DNA of 8,286 bases from Flavobacterium sp. (GCA_024642295.1 JAHEBK010000061.1:1-8286); one strand, 5' to 3'; shown: positions 1 to 6,474, counted from the stretch's first letter. Made by a program: numbers and translations. Notes: generated by a model not told the origin, from the letters alone.

Positions 1-1064
1 TTTCCTTCTAAATCTTTAAAATTATAAGGAGTATCTAAATTAGCATCTCTATCAAAATCCAAAACAGGGGCGATATTAAACTGCCCTAAACTATGTTTAA
101 TTGACGCTCTCAAAATAGCATACAAAGCATGCTCATCATCAAATTTAATTTCGGTTTTAGTGGGGTGAATGTTAATATCAATGGTATTGGGAGGAACGTC
201 CAAATATAAAAAATAACTCGGTTGTGCACCATCTTTTAAGATACCGTCGTAAGCTGCCATTATCGCATGATGCAAATAACCACTTTTTATAAACCGATCG
301 TTGACAAAAAAGAATTGCTCACCCCTGCTCTTTTTGGCAAACTCAGGCTTACTGACAAAACCTTGAATCGTCACAATTTCTGTTTCTTCTTGTACAGGTA
401 CCAATTTTTCATTGGTTTTACCTGAAAAAATATTGACAATTCGCTGCCTTAAAGTCGAAGCAGGCAAATTGAACATTTCGCTTCCATTATGGTAAAAAGT
501 AAAATGGATATTGGCATGCGCCAAAGCCACTCTTTGAAACTCATCAATAATATGACGGTATTCAACCGTATCCGATTTCAAGAAATTACGACGCGCTGGA
601 ATATTAAAAAACAGATTTTTAACTGCAAATGAAGTTCCCTTAGGCAATACAGCGGCCTCTTGTGAAACAAACTTACTTCCTTCGATAACGATTTGCGTAC
701 CGAGTTCTTCTTGATCTTGCTTCGTTTTCATTTCCACATGTGCAATCGCAGCGATAGAAGCCAAAGCTTCGCCACGAAATCCTTTGGTACCTAAAGAAAA
801 TAAATCCTCAGCTTGGCGAATCTTTGAGGTAGCATGACGTTCAAAACACAAACGAGCATCCGTAACACTCATCCCTAAACCATTGTCAATGACTTGAACC
901 AATGCTTTTCCAGCATCTTTGATAATTAACTTAATATCAGTTGCTTTAGCATCAACGGCATTTTCAAGTAATTCTTTAACTACCGAAGCAGGACGCTGAA
1001 CGACTTCTCCAGCGGCAATTTGGTTGGCAACATGATCAGGAAGTAATTGGATGATACTCGACAT
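1..1064 (-). CDS. mutL: DNA mismatch repair protein MutL, N-terminal part (cut by window edge)
   Basis: The gene reads leftward from an ATG at 1062-1064 and is open to the window edge, giving 354 codons with no stop. MutL links MutS mismatch recognition to strand incision and is a GHKL-type ATPase. All N-terminal ATPase motifs are visible: [21 protein letters not shown] (residues 15-35, with putative catalytic E31 and Mg-binding N35), DNGLG (60-64), RHATSKI (76-82), [10 protein letters not shown] (95-104) and the GTS plus [10 protein letters not shown] region (143-159). The transducer domain follows, with [11 protein letters not shown] (251-261) and [11 protein letters not shown] (298-308), whose K303 matches the conserved ATP-contacting lysine. 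The C-terminal dimerisation half, and any endonuclease motif, lie outside the window. Full-length homologues are about 600-650 residues. The start is secure because the MutL N-terminus begins a few residues before QIAAGE. It lies downstream of ribH on the same strand but beyond a terminator. Confidence 0.97.
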   Translation of the reverse strand, partial: MSSIIQLLPDHVANQIAAGEVVQRPASVVKELLENAVDAKATDIKLIIKDAGKALVQVIDNGLGMSVTDARLCFERHATSKIRQAEDLFSLGTKGFRGEALASIAAIAHVEMKTKQDQEELGTQIVIEGSKFVSQEAAVLPKGTSFAVKNLFFNIPARRNFLKSDTVEYRHIIDEFQRVALAHANIHFTFYHNGSEMFNLPASTLRQRIVNIFSGKTNEKLVPVQEETEIVTIQGFVSKPEFAKKSRGEQFFFVNDRFIKSGYLHHAIMAAYDGILKDGAQPSYFLYLDVPPNTIDINIHPTKTEIKFDDEHALYAILRASIKHSLGQFNIAPVLDFDRDANLDTPYNFKDLEG

Positions 1065-1076
1065 TTCTTTTGTATT

Positions 1077-1100
1077 CAGTTATCAGTAATTAGTTTTCAG
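1077..1100. repeat. short degenerate 7-bp tandem repeat upstream of mutL
   Basis: Three imperfect heptads lie head to tail, CAGTTAT, CAGTAAT and TAGTTTT, followed by a partial CAG. They fall in the predicted 5' untranslated region of mutL. Each unit differs from the first at one or two positions. No function can be read from the sequence, and chance is possible in such AT-rich DNA. Confidence 0.4.
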
Positions 1101-1117
1101 GGAATAACTAAGCCCCG

Positions 1118-1125
1118 CAAATTTA
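1118..1125 (-). promoter_or_regulatory. candidate -7 promoter element for mutL
   Basis: On the minus strand this reads TAAATTTG, an exact match to the Bacteroidota -7 consensus TAnnTTTG, followed by C. It lies 53 bp upstream of the mutL ATG, so the untranslated leader would be about 45-50 nt. No TTTG or TTG is visible at the expected distance of about 19-21 bp further upstream, so support rests on the -7 box alone. Its position just downstream of the ribH terminator fits independent transcription of mutL. Confidence 0.45.
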
Positions 1126-1171
1126 ATAAATTTCTATCGGCTTTTAGTGTTTACACAATCATAAATAAAAC

Positions 1172-1209
1172 AAAAAAACCTACACTGTTTTTTTGAACAG
1201 TATAGGTTT
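1172..1209 (-). terminator. intrinsic terminator of ribH
   Basis: Arms 1176-1189 and 1196-1209 form a 14-bp stem with a 6-nt loop. On the minus-strand transcript every position pairs, with one G-U wobble. Read on the plus strand the same position is a C-A mismatch, so the element is polarised toward the ribH transcript. A run of seven Ts (minus strand) covers the end of the stem and continues past it, followed by more T-rich sequence. It begins 23 bp beyond the ribH stop codon. This is the clearest terminator in the window. Confidence 0.85.
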
Positions 1210-1232
1210 GTAAATGAATTAATTCTTTTTTT

Positions 1233-1805
1233 TTATTCTTCCAACTTCAACGGCGAACTTTCAATTTGCAAAGCTCCAGAAGTTAATAAGGGTTGGTTTT
1301 GGTAATCGTGTGCCAAAGATGCTTGTTGACGGATATACGCCATTTTGATTGCAGCAATAGCCGCCTCAGTTCCTTTGTTTCCATGAATTCCTCCACTTCT
1401 ATCGATAGACTGTTGCATCGTATTATCAGTCAAAACACAAAAGATAACAGGAATATCTGTTTGTACATTTAAGTCTTTGATTCCTTGTGTTACACCTTCA
1501 CATACAAAATCAAAATGCTTTGTTTGTCCTTGAATCACACACCCGATTGCAATAACCGCATCAACATTTTGAGTTTGTAACATTTTTTTACTTCCGTAAA
1601 TCAACTCAAAGCTCCCTGGTACATTCCATCGAATAATATGAGAAGCTGGCACTTCGTTATCCAAAAAAGCTTCTAACGCTCCTTTGTAAAGTCCTTCAGT
1701 AATTTGTTCATTCCACTCTGAAACGACTACTCCAAAACGAAAATCTTTCGCATTAGGAAGTGTGCTTTTATCATAAACCGATAAGTTTTTATTTTCAGTT
1801 GCCAT
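1233..1805 (-). CDS. ribH: 6,7-dimethyl-8-ribityllumazine synthase (riboflavin synthase beta subunit)
   Basis: RibH condenses 5-amino-6-ribitylamino-uracil with 3,4-dihydroxy-2-butanone 4-phosphate to give lumazine, the penultimate step of riboflavin synthesis. It is cytosolic and usually forms pentamers or 60-mer capsids. The family pattern is complete: FGVVVSEWNEQI (24-35, substrate-site aromatic W31), WNVPGSFEL (60-68), GCVIQGQTKHFDFV (88-101, catalytic histidine H97) and the phosphate-binding stretch SIDRSGGIHGNKGTEAA (133-149, with R136). At 190 residues it exceeds the usual 154-165. There is an N-terminal lead of about 20 residues and a tail of about 30 after the conserved end near residue 158, the tail probably disordered. 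The ATG at 1803-1805 is the first in frame. No strong ribosome binding site is visible. No other riboflavin gene is adjacent, and I see no FMN riboswitch in the short upstream gap. Confidence 0.97.
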   Translation of the reverse strand: MATENKNLSVYDKSTLPNAKDFRFGVVVSEWNEQITEGLYKGALEAFLDNEVPASHIIRWNVPGSFELIYGSKKMLQTQNVDAVIAIGCVIQGQTKHFDFVCEGVTQGIKDLNVQTDIPVIFCVLTDNTMQQSIDRSGGIHGNKGTEAAIAAIKMAYIRQQASLAHDYQNQPLLTSGALQIESSPLKLEE

Positions 1806-1846
1806 CTTGTATCTGTTTTCAGTTTAAAATTGAGTCTTAAAATTAA

Positions 1847-1897
1847 TAAAAATAAGTGCAACTAAGAAACATTAAATCTTAATTGCACTTATTTTTA
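1847..1897 (-). terminator. long hairpin between the TPR gene and ribH, probable terminator
   Basis: Arms 1847-1861 and 1883-1897 are a perfect 15-bp inverted repeat. After one mismatch the stem continues for 5 bp (1863-1867 with 1877-1881), closing a 9-nt loop. The arms are A-rich on the 5' side and T-rich on the 3' side, and on the minus strand the 3' arm runs into further T-rich sequence, as expected of an intrinsic terminator for the TPR transcript. It starts 22 bp past the TPR stop codon and ends 41 bp before the ribH start. The stem is symmetric, so it could work in either direction. A role as a leader or attenuator for ribH cannot be excluded. Confidence 0.65.
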
Positions 1898-1919
1898 GTA
1901 ATAGTAAAAAATTTATTTT

Positions 1920-2693
1920 TTATTGCGCTAATCCAATCAATACATCTACAGAAGCAGCTTCTGGTGTTGTATCATAATTATCTTTGATATCTGTGAAAAA
2001 TTTCAATGCTTCTTCTTTTTTACCTAAAGCCAAGGCTGTTTTTCCAGCTTTCAATAAGAAACGAGGTGTTGTGAAATCATTTTTATTTGACTCTGCCGCT
2101 TTTACATAAAATGAAAGTGCTTCTTCTTGTTCGTTTTTTTGAGAGTGAGCATCACCAATTGCTCCTTTTGCCAAAGCACTCAAAATCATATCATCAGAGC
2201 TGAATTTACTCAAATAATCAATAGCTTCAGCATATTTTCCTGTATTCAAGAAAGCAATACCCGCATAATAATTAGCTAAGTTTCCAGCATCAGTTCCAGA
2301 ATACTCATCTGCAATTTTGATAAATCCAAATTTACCTTCAGATCCGTTCAATGACAACTTATACAATGAATCGCTAGCAACACCATTAGTTGCTTTTTCG
2401 AAATTTTGTTGTGCAACAAACATTTCGTCAGCAGCCTCATTTTGTTTTGGCTCAGAAATAAATTTTTGGAATGCTAAATAACCAACAGTAAACAAAGCAA
2501 CAGCTCCTACGAAACCAATAATAACTTTTTGATTCTTAGCAACAAAGTCTTCTGTTTTTGAAGCTGTCTCATCAAGTTTAGAAAACACTTCAGCAGTTGT
2601 ACTGTCTTTTTCATCAATGATTACATCTTCAACAACATCTTTTACTTCTTTTTCTTTTGGTGTTTTATATCCTCTTTTATTATAAGTAGCCAT
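1920..2693 (-). CDS. membrane-anchored tetratricopeptide-repeat protein
   Basis: This is a 257-residue protein with three visible regions. The first 55 residues are highly charged and likely cytosolic (KTPKEKEVKDVVEDV). A single hydrophobic segment at about 57-76 (VIIGFVGAVALFTVGYLAF) should span the membrane. The remainder is helical with TPR-like repeats: roughly 138-163 (NLANYYAGIAFLNTGKYAEAIDYL), 173-203 (ALAKGAIGDAHSQKNEQEEAL) and 210-240 (RFLLKAGKTALALGKKEEALKFF). There is no cleavable signal peptide, so the TPR part is probably periplasmic (N-in, C-out). The layout resembles YfgM-like proteins of the Bam and secretion field, but that is only architectural similarity. TPR domains mediate protein-protein contacts, and the partner here is unknown. 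The ATG at 2691-2693 follows a good promoter. I recall this gene lying beside ribH in flavobacteria, which suggests conserved order. Confidence 0.85.
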   Translation of the reverse strand: MATYNKRGYKTPKEKEVKDVVEDVIIDEKDSTTAEVFSKLDETASKTEDFVAKNQKVIIGFVGAVALFTVGYLAFQKFISEPKQNEAADEMFVAQQNFEKATNGVASDSLYKLSLNGSEGKFGFIKIADEYSGTDAGNLANYYAGIAFLNTGKYAEAIDYLSKFSSDDMILSALAKGAIGDAHSQKNEQEEALSFYVKAAESNKNDFTTPRFLLKAGKTALALGKKEEALKFFTDIKDNYDTTPEAASVDVLIGLAQ

Positions 2694-2715
2694 TTCAATT
2701 AAATTTAGTGAACCG

Positions 2716-2748
2716 CAAAAATAAAATTTTTATTCAAACTCACGCAAA
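2716..2748 (-). promoter_or_regulatory. promoter of the TPR gene
   Basis: On the minus strand the -33 element TTTG (2745-2748) is separated by 21 bp from the -7 element TATTTTTG (2716-2723). The latter is an exact match to the Bacteroidota consensus TAnnTTTG. Spacing is within the tolerated range of about 17-23 bp. The start codon lies 22 bp downstream of the -7 box, giving a leader of about 15 nt. Confidence 0.6.
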
Positions 2749-2870
2749 AAAACACCTTTTTTATATTTATTTTAAAAAATAAAGTATTACAAAGGTCTAA
2801 AGCTCACATTTACCATAGAACATTTAACGCAGATAAAACTTCAAATGCCTTTTATCTCAAAAATTTTCAA

Positions 2871-2877
2871 TAATTTG
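2871..2877 (+). promoter_or_regulatory. weak candidate -7 element for recF
   Basis: TAATTTG followed by C is one base short of the Bacteroidota -7 consensus TAnnTTTG. No convincing -33 TTTG lies upstream. It is the best plus-strand candidate in the divergent spacer and would start transcription near 2884, just before the leader frame at 2892. Confidence 0.3.
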
Positions 2878-2891
2878 CGCACACTTTCAAA

Positions 2892-2939
2892 ATGACAATC
2901 ACAAGACAACAAACACGCAATACCAGCAAGCATTTATAA
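2892..2939 (+). CDS. possible 15-codon leader ORF overlapping the recF start
   Basis: An ATG at 2892 opens a short frame encoding [15 protein letters not shown]. Its TAA stop (2937-2939) shares one base with the recF ATG (TAATG). This overlap is the classic arrangement for translational coupling. The peptide is basic and polar and resembles no family I know. The ATG is preceded by an A-rich tract, and the candidate promoter would start just upstream. Such a short frame can easily arise by chance, so this is a candidate only. Confidence 0.3.
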   Translation: MTITRQQTRNTSKHL

Positions 2940-4018
2940 TGTATTTAAAAAAAATATCCTTATTCAATTATAAAAATTTCTCAGAAGCCAATTTTGAGTT
3001 TGACGGAAAGATCATTTGCTTTGTTGGAAAGAACGGAATTGGGAAAACGAATGTCTTGGACGCCATTTATCATTTGTCTTATGGCAAAAGTTATTTCAAT
3101 CCTCTTGCGGTTCAAAACATCAAACACGGTGAAGAGTTTTTTGTCATTGATGCCGAGTTTATTAAAGAAAATCGTAATGAACAATTAGTTTGTAGTTTAA
3201 AAAAAGGACAAAAGAAAATTCTTAAACGCAATGGAAAAGCGTATGATAAATTTTCAGACCATATAGGTTTTATTCCATTAGTGATTATTTCTCCTGCTGA
3301 TAGGGATTTGATTATCGAAGGAAGTGAAACACGACGGAAATTCATGGATAGTGTAATTTCCCAACTCGACTCAAAATACTTGCAACAATTGATTCAATAC
3401 CAAAAAGTAATGAGTCAGCGCAATGCCTTATTGAAATATTTTGCTCTCAATCATGTTTTTGAAAAGGAAACCTTATCCATCTATAATGAACAATTGGATG
3501 CTTTTGCAAATTATATTTTTGAAAAAAGAAAATCTTTTATTGAAGCATTCGTTCCAATTTTCAATACCCATCACCAAACCATAACCGGTTCAGCCGAAAG
3601 TGTGCAATTGGTATACGAAAGTCATTTATTCGAAATGGATTTACAAACCTTATTAGAAGAAAACCTCAACAAAGATCGTGCTTTACAATACACGAGCGTT
3701 GGCACCCATAAAGACGATTTGTCCTTTGAAATCGACTATCATCCGATCAAAAAATTTGGTTCTCAAGGACAACAAAAATCATTTTTAATAGCATTAAAAC
3801 TAGCGCAGTTTGATTTCTTAAAAAAACAAAGTGGCGTAAAACCCCTTTTACTCTTTGATGATATTTTTGACAAATTAGACGAAAGTCGGGTGTCTAAAAT
3901 TATCGAAATGGTTAACAGCGATGCTTTTGGTCAACTTTTCATCTCTGATACGCATCCAGAACGCACGGAAACCATTGTCAAATCAACCCATCAATCCTAT
4001 CAAATAATCCATTTATAA
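2939..4018 (+). CDS. recF: DNA replication and repair protein RecF
   Basis: RecF is an SMC/ABC-type ATPase that, with RecO and RecR, loads RecA onto SSB-coated single-stranded gaps next to duplex DNA. The protein has 359 residues, the usual length. The N-terminus [12 protein letters not shown] is followed by a Walker A loop GKNGIGKTN (30-38). A helical lid region occupies the middle. The ABC signature is SQGQQK (275-280), the Walker B strand LLLFDD is at 303-308, and the D-loop KLDESR is at 312-317. A late ISDTH (335-339) corresponds to the switch histidine region. All ATPase elements are intact. The ATG at 2939 gives the expected N-terminus and overlaps the stop of a tiny upstream frame. A hairpin follows the stop codon. 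Neither dnaN nor gyrB is adjacent, and I do not see the DUF721 gene that I recall often following recF in this phylum. Confidence 0.97.
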   Translation: MYLKKISLFNYKNFSEANFEFDGKIICFVGKNGIGKTNVLDAIYHLSYGKSYFNPLAVQNIKHGEEFFVIDAEFIKENRNEQLVCSLKKGQKKILKRNGKAYDKFSDHIGFIPLVIISPADRDLIIEGSETRRKFMDSVISQLDSKYLQQLIQYQKVMSQRNALLKYFALNHVFEKETLSIYNEQLDAFANYIFEKRKSFIEAFVPIFNTHHQTITGSAESVQLVYESHLFEMDLQTLLEENLNKDRALQYTSVGTHKDDLSFEIDYHPIKKFGSQGQQKSFLIALKLAQFDFLKKQSGVKPLLLFDDIFDKLDESRVSKIIEMVNSDAFGQLFISDTHPERTETIVKSTHQSYQIIHL

Positions 4019-4027
4019 ATTCATAAT

Positions 4028-4065
4028 GAAAAGGAAAAATACTTAACTTAGTATCTTTCTCTTTT
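4028..4065 (+). terminator. hairpin after recF, probable terminator
   Basis: Arms 4028-4043 and 4050-4065 can pair over 16 positions around a 6-nt loop (4044-4049), with two A-C mismatches and two G-U wobbles on the plus-strand RNA. The 3' arm is pyrimidine-rich and ends in TTTT, giving the U-rich tail of an intrinsic terminator. It begins 10 bp after the recF stop and ends only 16 bp before the rhodanese start. Its 3' arm also contains TATCTTTC (4052-4059), one base off the -7 promoter consensus and 22 bp before that ATG, so the segment may both end recF and start the next operon. Confidence 0.5.
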
Positions 4066-4081
4066 ATAAAATTAAATCAAA

Positions 4082-4477
4082 ATGAAATTTCGCTCACTTG
4101 TATTCCTGATTTCCTTATCTGCTCTTTTGAGTTGTCAAAAACAACAATCGCAAAACGTGACCATTGTTGATGCTCCTACTTTTTCAAAAACAATAGAAGC
4201 AACTCCAGAAGCTCAAATACTAGATGTACGAACTCCAGACGAATTCGACACCGAACACATCAACGATGCTGTCAACATCAATTGGAATGGAGATAATTTT
4301 GTTAGTGAAGTAGAAAAATTAGACAAAACAAAACCAGTTTTTGTATATTGCGAAAGAGGTGGAAGAAGTAAAAAAGCATCCGAAAAACTTAAAGAGCTTG
4401 GCTTTACAGCTATATATGAACTTGATGGTGGATTTATGAAATGGAGTTCAGAAGGATTTAAAAGCAACAAAAACTAA
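4082..4477 (+). CDS. rhodanese-domain lipoprotein
   Basis: This 131-residue protein has a lipoprotein signal: charged start MKFR, a hydrophobic core and the lipobox LLSC (15-18). Signal peptidase II should cut before C18, leaving a lipid-anchored periplasm-facing or outer-membrane protein. The rest is one rhodanese domain. DVRTPDEF is at 48-55, EHI (58-60) stands where GHI is usual, and the active-site loop CERGGRS (90-96) carries the nucleophile C90. Single-domain rhodaneses pass sulfane sulfur from donors to thiol acceptors; the acceptor here is unknown. The CxxGxRS loop favours sulfur transfer over phosphatase activity. The start is preceded by TAAAA (4067-4071), a common Bacteroidota initiation context. 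The next gene follows after 14 bp, so it probably heads a short operon. The sulfurtransferase assignment is by family only. Confidence 0.9.
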   Translation: MKFRSLVFLISLSALLSCQKQQSQNVTIVDAPTFSKTIEATPEAQILDVRTPDEFDTEHINDAVNINWNGDNFVSEVEKLDKTKPVFVYCERGGRSKKASEKLKELGFTAIYELDGGFMKWSSEGFKSNKN

Positions 4478-4491
4478 TATAAAACGCAATT

Positions 4492-5166
4492 ATGCTTTCA
4501 AATGATAGCTTACAATTTCTTGACGATTTAAAAGCCAACAACAATAGAGATTGGTTTATAGCTAATAAAAAAAGATACGATACCTTCAAAAAAGACTATC
4601 ATCAATTGGTTGCTGATTTTTTAGATATCATGAAACCTTTGGACGCTTCCTTAGAAATGCTCGAAATAAAACATTGCACCTTTAGAATCAATCGCGATAT
4701 TCGTTTTTCTAAAGACAAATCTCCTTATAAATCTCATATAGGTGTCTGGCTTTCATCAGGAAACAAAAGCAACAACAGAGCAGGGTATTATGTCCATATC
4801 GAAAGAGGCGCAAGCTTTATTGCCGGTGGATTTTACGCTCCCGAATCTGAAGATTTAAAAAAAGTCCGCAAAGAAATCGCTTTCTTTCACGAAGACCTAG
4901 AAGCGATATTAGAAAATAAAACATTCAAAAAAGAATTTGGCACTTTTAATCGAACAGAAAAAAGTACACTCAAAAACCCTCCTAAAGGATATGATAAAGA
5001 TCACCCTGCTATAGAATTATTAAAATTAAAAAGTTTTGAACTGTTACAAAAATTCGACATTGAGGAAATCACCCAAAAAGATTTTGTATCAAAAATGAGC
5101 AAAAAATTAATCTTATTAAAACCGTTGAATGAGTTCATGAATCGGGCATTAACTGCTGATGACTAA
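4492..5166 (+). CDS. DUF2461 (TIGR02453) family protein
   Basis: A 224-residue soluble protein without signal peptide or membrane segment. I recognise it as the DUF2461/TIGR02453 family from three patches: NNNRDWF near the start (16-22), RINRDIRFSKDKSPYKSHIG (65-84) and PPKGYDKDHPAIELLKLKSF (163-182). Length is typical and the frame is intact. To my knowledge the biochemical function is unknown. The dense conserved basic and acidic residues of the second patch (R65, N67, R68, D69, R71, K75, K77) look like a ligand- or catalysis-related site, but that is inference. It begins 14 bp after the rhodanese stop, with TAAAA at 4480-4484 upstream of the ATG, and ends 11 bp before the glycosyltransferase, so the three are likely cotranscribed. 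Whether the grouping has functional meaning cannot be told from one genome. Confidence 0.9.
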   Translation: MLSNDSLQFLDDLKANNNRDWFIANKKRYDTFKKDYHQLVADFLDIMKPLDASLEMLEIKHCTFRINRDIRFSKDKSPYKSHIGVWLSSGNKSNNRAGYYVHIERGASFIAGGFYAPESEDLKKVRKEIAFFHEDLEAILENKTFKKEFGTFNRTEKSTLKNPPKGYDKDHPAIELLKLKSFELLQKFDIEEITQKDFVSKMSKKLILLKPLNEFMNRALTADD

Positions 5167-5177
5167 CAAATAACAGG

Positions 5178-6245
5178 ATGAAAAAAAGAAAAATACTTTT
5201 CCTTGGAGAAACCTATAGAGCCGATGCCATCACTTGGATGAATGGTCTTCAAGAATTTGGAGATTTCGAAATTATTAGTTGGGAACTAAAAACACCTTCT
5301 AATAATAAATTTAGTAGAATCATCCGAATTTTAGAATATATTTTTGCACCGCTACAAACAAAAAAAATCATCCGCCAACACCAACCTGATATGGTTATTG
5401 CCGAACGAACTACCAGCTATGGTTTCCTAGCCGTAATGTGCGGATTAAGACTTTCAGCAATTGCGCAACAAGGAAGAACTGATTTATGGCCAGAAAATTC
5501 CATTTACTATCCATTCAAAAAAATTATTCAGAATTACGCATTTAAGAACGCCACATTAATACATGCTTGGGGTCCCGTAATGGCGGAATCTATGATGAAA
5601 GCAAAAGTAGATATGTCAAAGGTTTTGGTCTTACCCAAAGGAATTGATTTGTCGAAATTTAAAAATACAAATACCGCCAATCCTTCAAAAATTTCTGCGA
5701 TTGTAACCCGTTCGCTTTTACCTGTTTATTGTCATGATATCATTTTAAGAGCTTTTGCTATTATTCATCAAAAAGGAATCGATTTTTCATTAACTATCAT
5801 TGGCGATGGAACACAGTTAGAGAATTTAAAAAACTTAGCAACCGAATTGCAAATTGACGACAAAGTACTCTTCACTGGCAGAATCCTTAATACTGAATTG
5901 CCGGCACTACTACAAAAATCAAATTTTTATATTAGTATGCCCTTAACCGAGGGTGTATCTGGTTCTTTATTTGAGGCTATGGCGTCCAATTGCTACCCAA
6001 TCGTTTCAGATATTGAAGGCAATCAATCTTGGATTACCCATCGTAAAAACGGACAATTAATTCCAGTTAACGATTTTAAAACCCTAGCTGAATCGATTCT
6101 TTGGGCTTTTGAAAACGAATCTCACTGCAATGAATCTGTTACAAATAATAGAAAATTTATTGAAGAACACGCTAATTACGAAAAAAACATGCATATCATT
6201 GCTTCAAAATACCATGAATTGATTGATCGCTATAACGCTATTTAA
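5178..6245 (+). CDS. GT4-family (GT-B fold) glycosyltransferase
   Basis: This 355-residue protein has the two-lobe GT-B layout. The N-terminal acceptor lobe starts KILFLGETYRADAITWMNGL, with a strand DMVIAERTTSYG (71-82). The lobes join near LPKGIDLSKF (152-161), a typical GT4 linker. The C-terminal donor lobe has LTIIGDG (205-211), KVLFTGRI (229-236) and the GT4 EX7E motif EGVSGSLFE (E258 and E266), which binds the nucleotide-sugar donor. IVSDIEGNQ (275-283) and NGQLIPVND (291-299) complete the fold. It is probably a retaining enzyme acting at the cytosolic face in making a surface glycan, exopolysaccharide or glycolipid; donor and acceptor cannot be read from sequence. There is no signal peptide or transmembrane segment. 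An AGG lies just before the ATG at 5178. It is the last gene of the likely three-gene run, followed by a terminator-like hairpin at 6363-6390. Confidence 0.88.
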   Translation: MKKRKILFLGETYRADAITWMNGLQEFGDFEIISWELKTPSNNKFSRIIRILEYIFAPLQTKKIIRQHQPDMVIAERTTSYGFLAVMCGLRLSAIAQQGRTDLWPENSIYYPFKKIIQNYAFKNATLIHAWGPVMAESMMKAKVDMSKVLVLPKGIDLSKFKNTNTANPSKISAIVTRSLLPVYCHDIILRAFAIIHQKGIDFSLTIIGDGTQLENLKNLATELQIDDKVLFTGRILNTELPALLQKSNFYISMPLTEGVSGSLFEAMASNCYPIVSDIEGNQSWITHRKNGQLIPVNDFKTLAESILWAFENESHCNESVTNNRKFIEEHANYEKNMHIIASKYHELIDRYNAI

Positions 6246-6258
6246 AATATAGTAGTTG

Positions 6259-6422
6259 TTTTTAACACATAGCTTAGCAAGTCTTGCTTTAAGACGTTAC
6301 ACTTTACATAATTTACATAGACAAAAGGACATCATAGTAAATTTGCATAACTATGTTTTTATAAAAAAAGCGTAGCGCCTTTTTTCTTTTCTATAAAAAA
6401 CTATGTCACTATGTGTTAAAAA
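6259..6422. repeat. nested palindromic element with 14-bp terminal inverted repeats
   Basis: The 274-bp spacer between the GT4 gene and murB has no gene, and 164 bp of it form this structure. The ends are perfect 14-bp inverted repeats (6259-6272 TTTTTAACACATAG and 6409-6422, its reverse complement). Nested inside are ACATAG (6315-6320) opposite CTATGT (6401-6406), a small hairpin CATAGT/ACTATG (6333-6338 and 6350-6355), and an inner stem TTTTTATA/TATAAAAA (6356-6363 and 6392-6399) enclosing a GC-tipped hairpin. Near the left end AGCAAG/CTTGCT (6276-6281 and 6283-6288) competes with GTCTT/AAGAC (6281-6285 and 6291-6295). The word CTATGT or its complement recurs throughout. There is no coding potential and no clear target-site duplication. 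It resembles intergenic palindromic repeats I recall from flavobacterial genomes, and may be a REP- or MITE-like dispersed element. Confidence 0.55.
6363..6390 (+). terminator. terminator-like hairpin downstream of the GT4 gene
   Basis: A GC-tipped hairpin, GCG-TAG-CGC (6370-6378), is extended after one mismatch by six A-T pairs (6363-6368 with 6380-6385). TTTTTTCTTTT follows on the plus strand. This has the form of an intrinsic terminator for the rhodanese/DUF2461/GT4 transcript, 117 bp after the GT4 stop. It lies inside the larger palindromic element, so it may be part of that element's own fold. Confidence 0.5.
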
Positions 6423-6474
6423 AAAATCCTCAACAGTTCTTTTAAATAACTCGAACCAACTTATTTTTTATCCT

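Noticed and set aside
1806..1846. FMN riboswitch upstream of ribH
   Set aside because: The space between the hairpin and the start codon is far too short and lacks the conserved FMN aptamer sequence.
2981..3345. Open frames on the minus strand and in another plus frame inside the 5' part of recF (67, 64 and 77 codons)
   Set aside because: They lie wholly within the intact recF coding region, show no recognisable domain and have low-complexity, shadow-like composition.
4213..4470. An 85-codon minus-strand frame opposite the rhodanese gene
   Set aside because: It is antisense to a clear rhodanese domain, and its serine- and leucine-rich translation is typical of a shadow frame.
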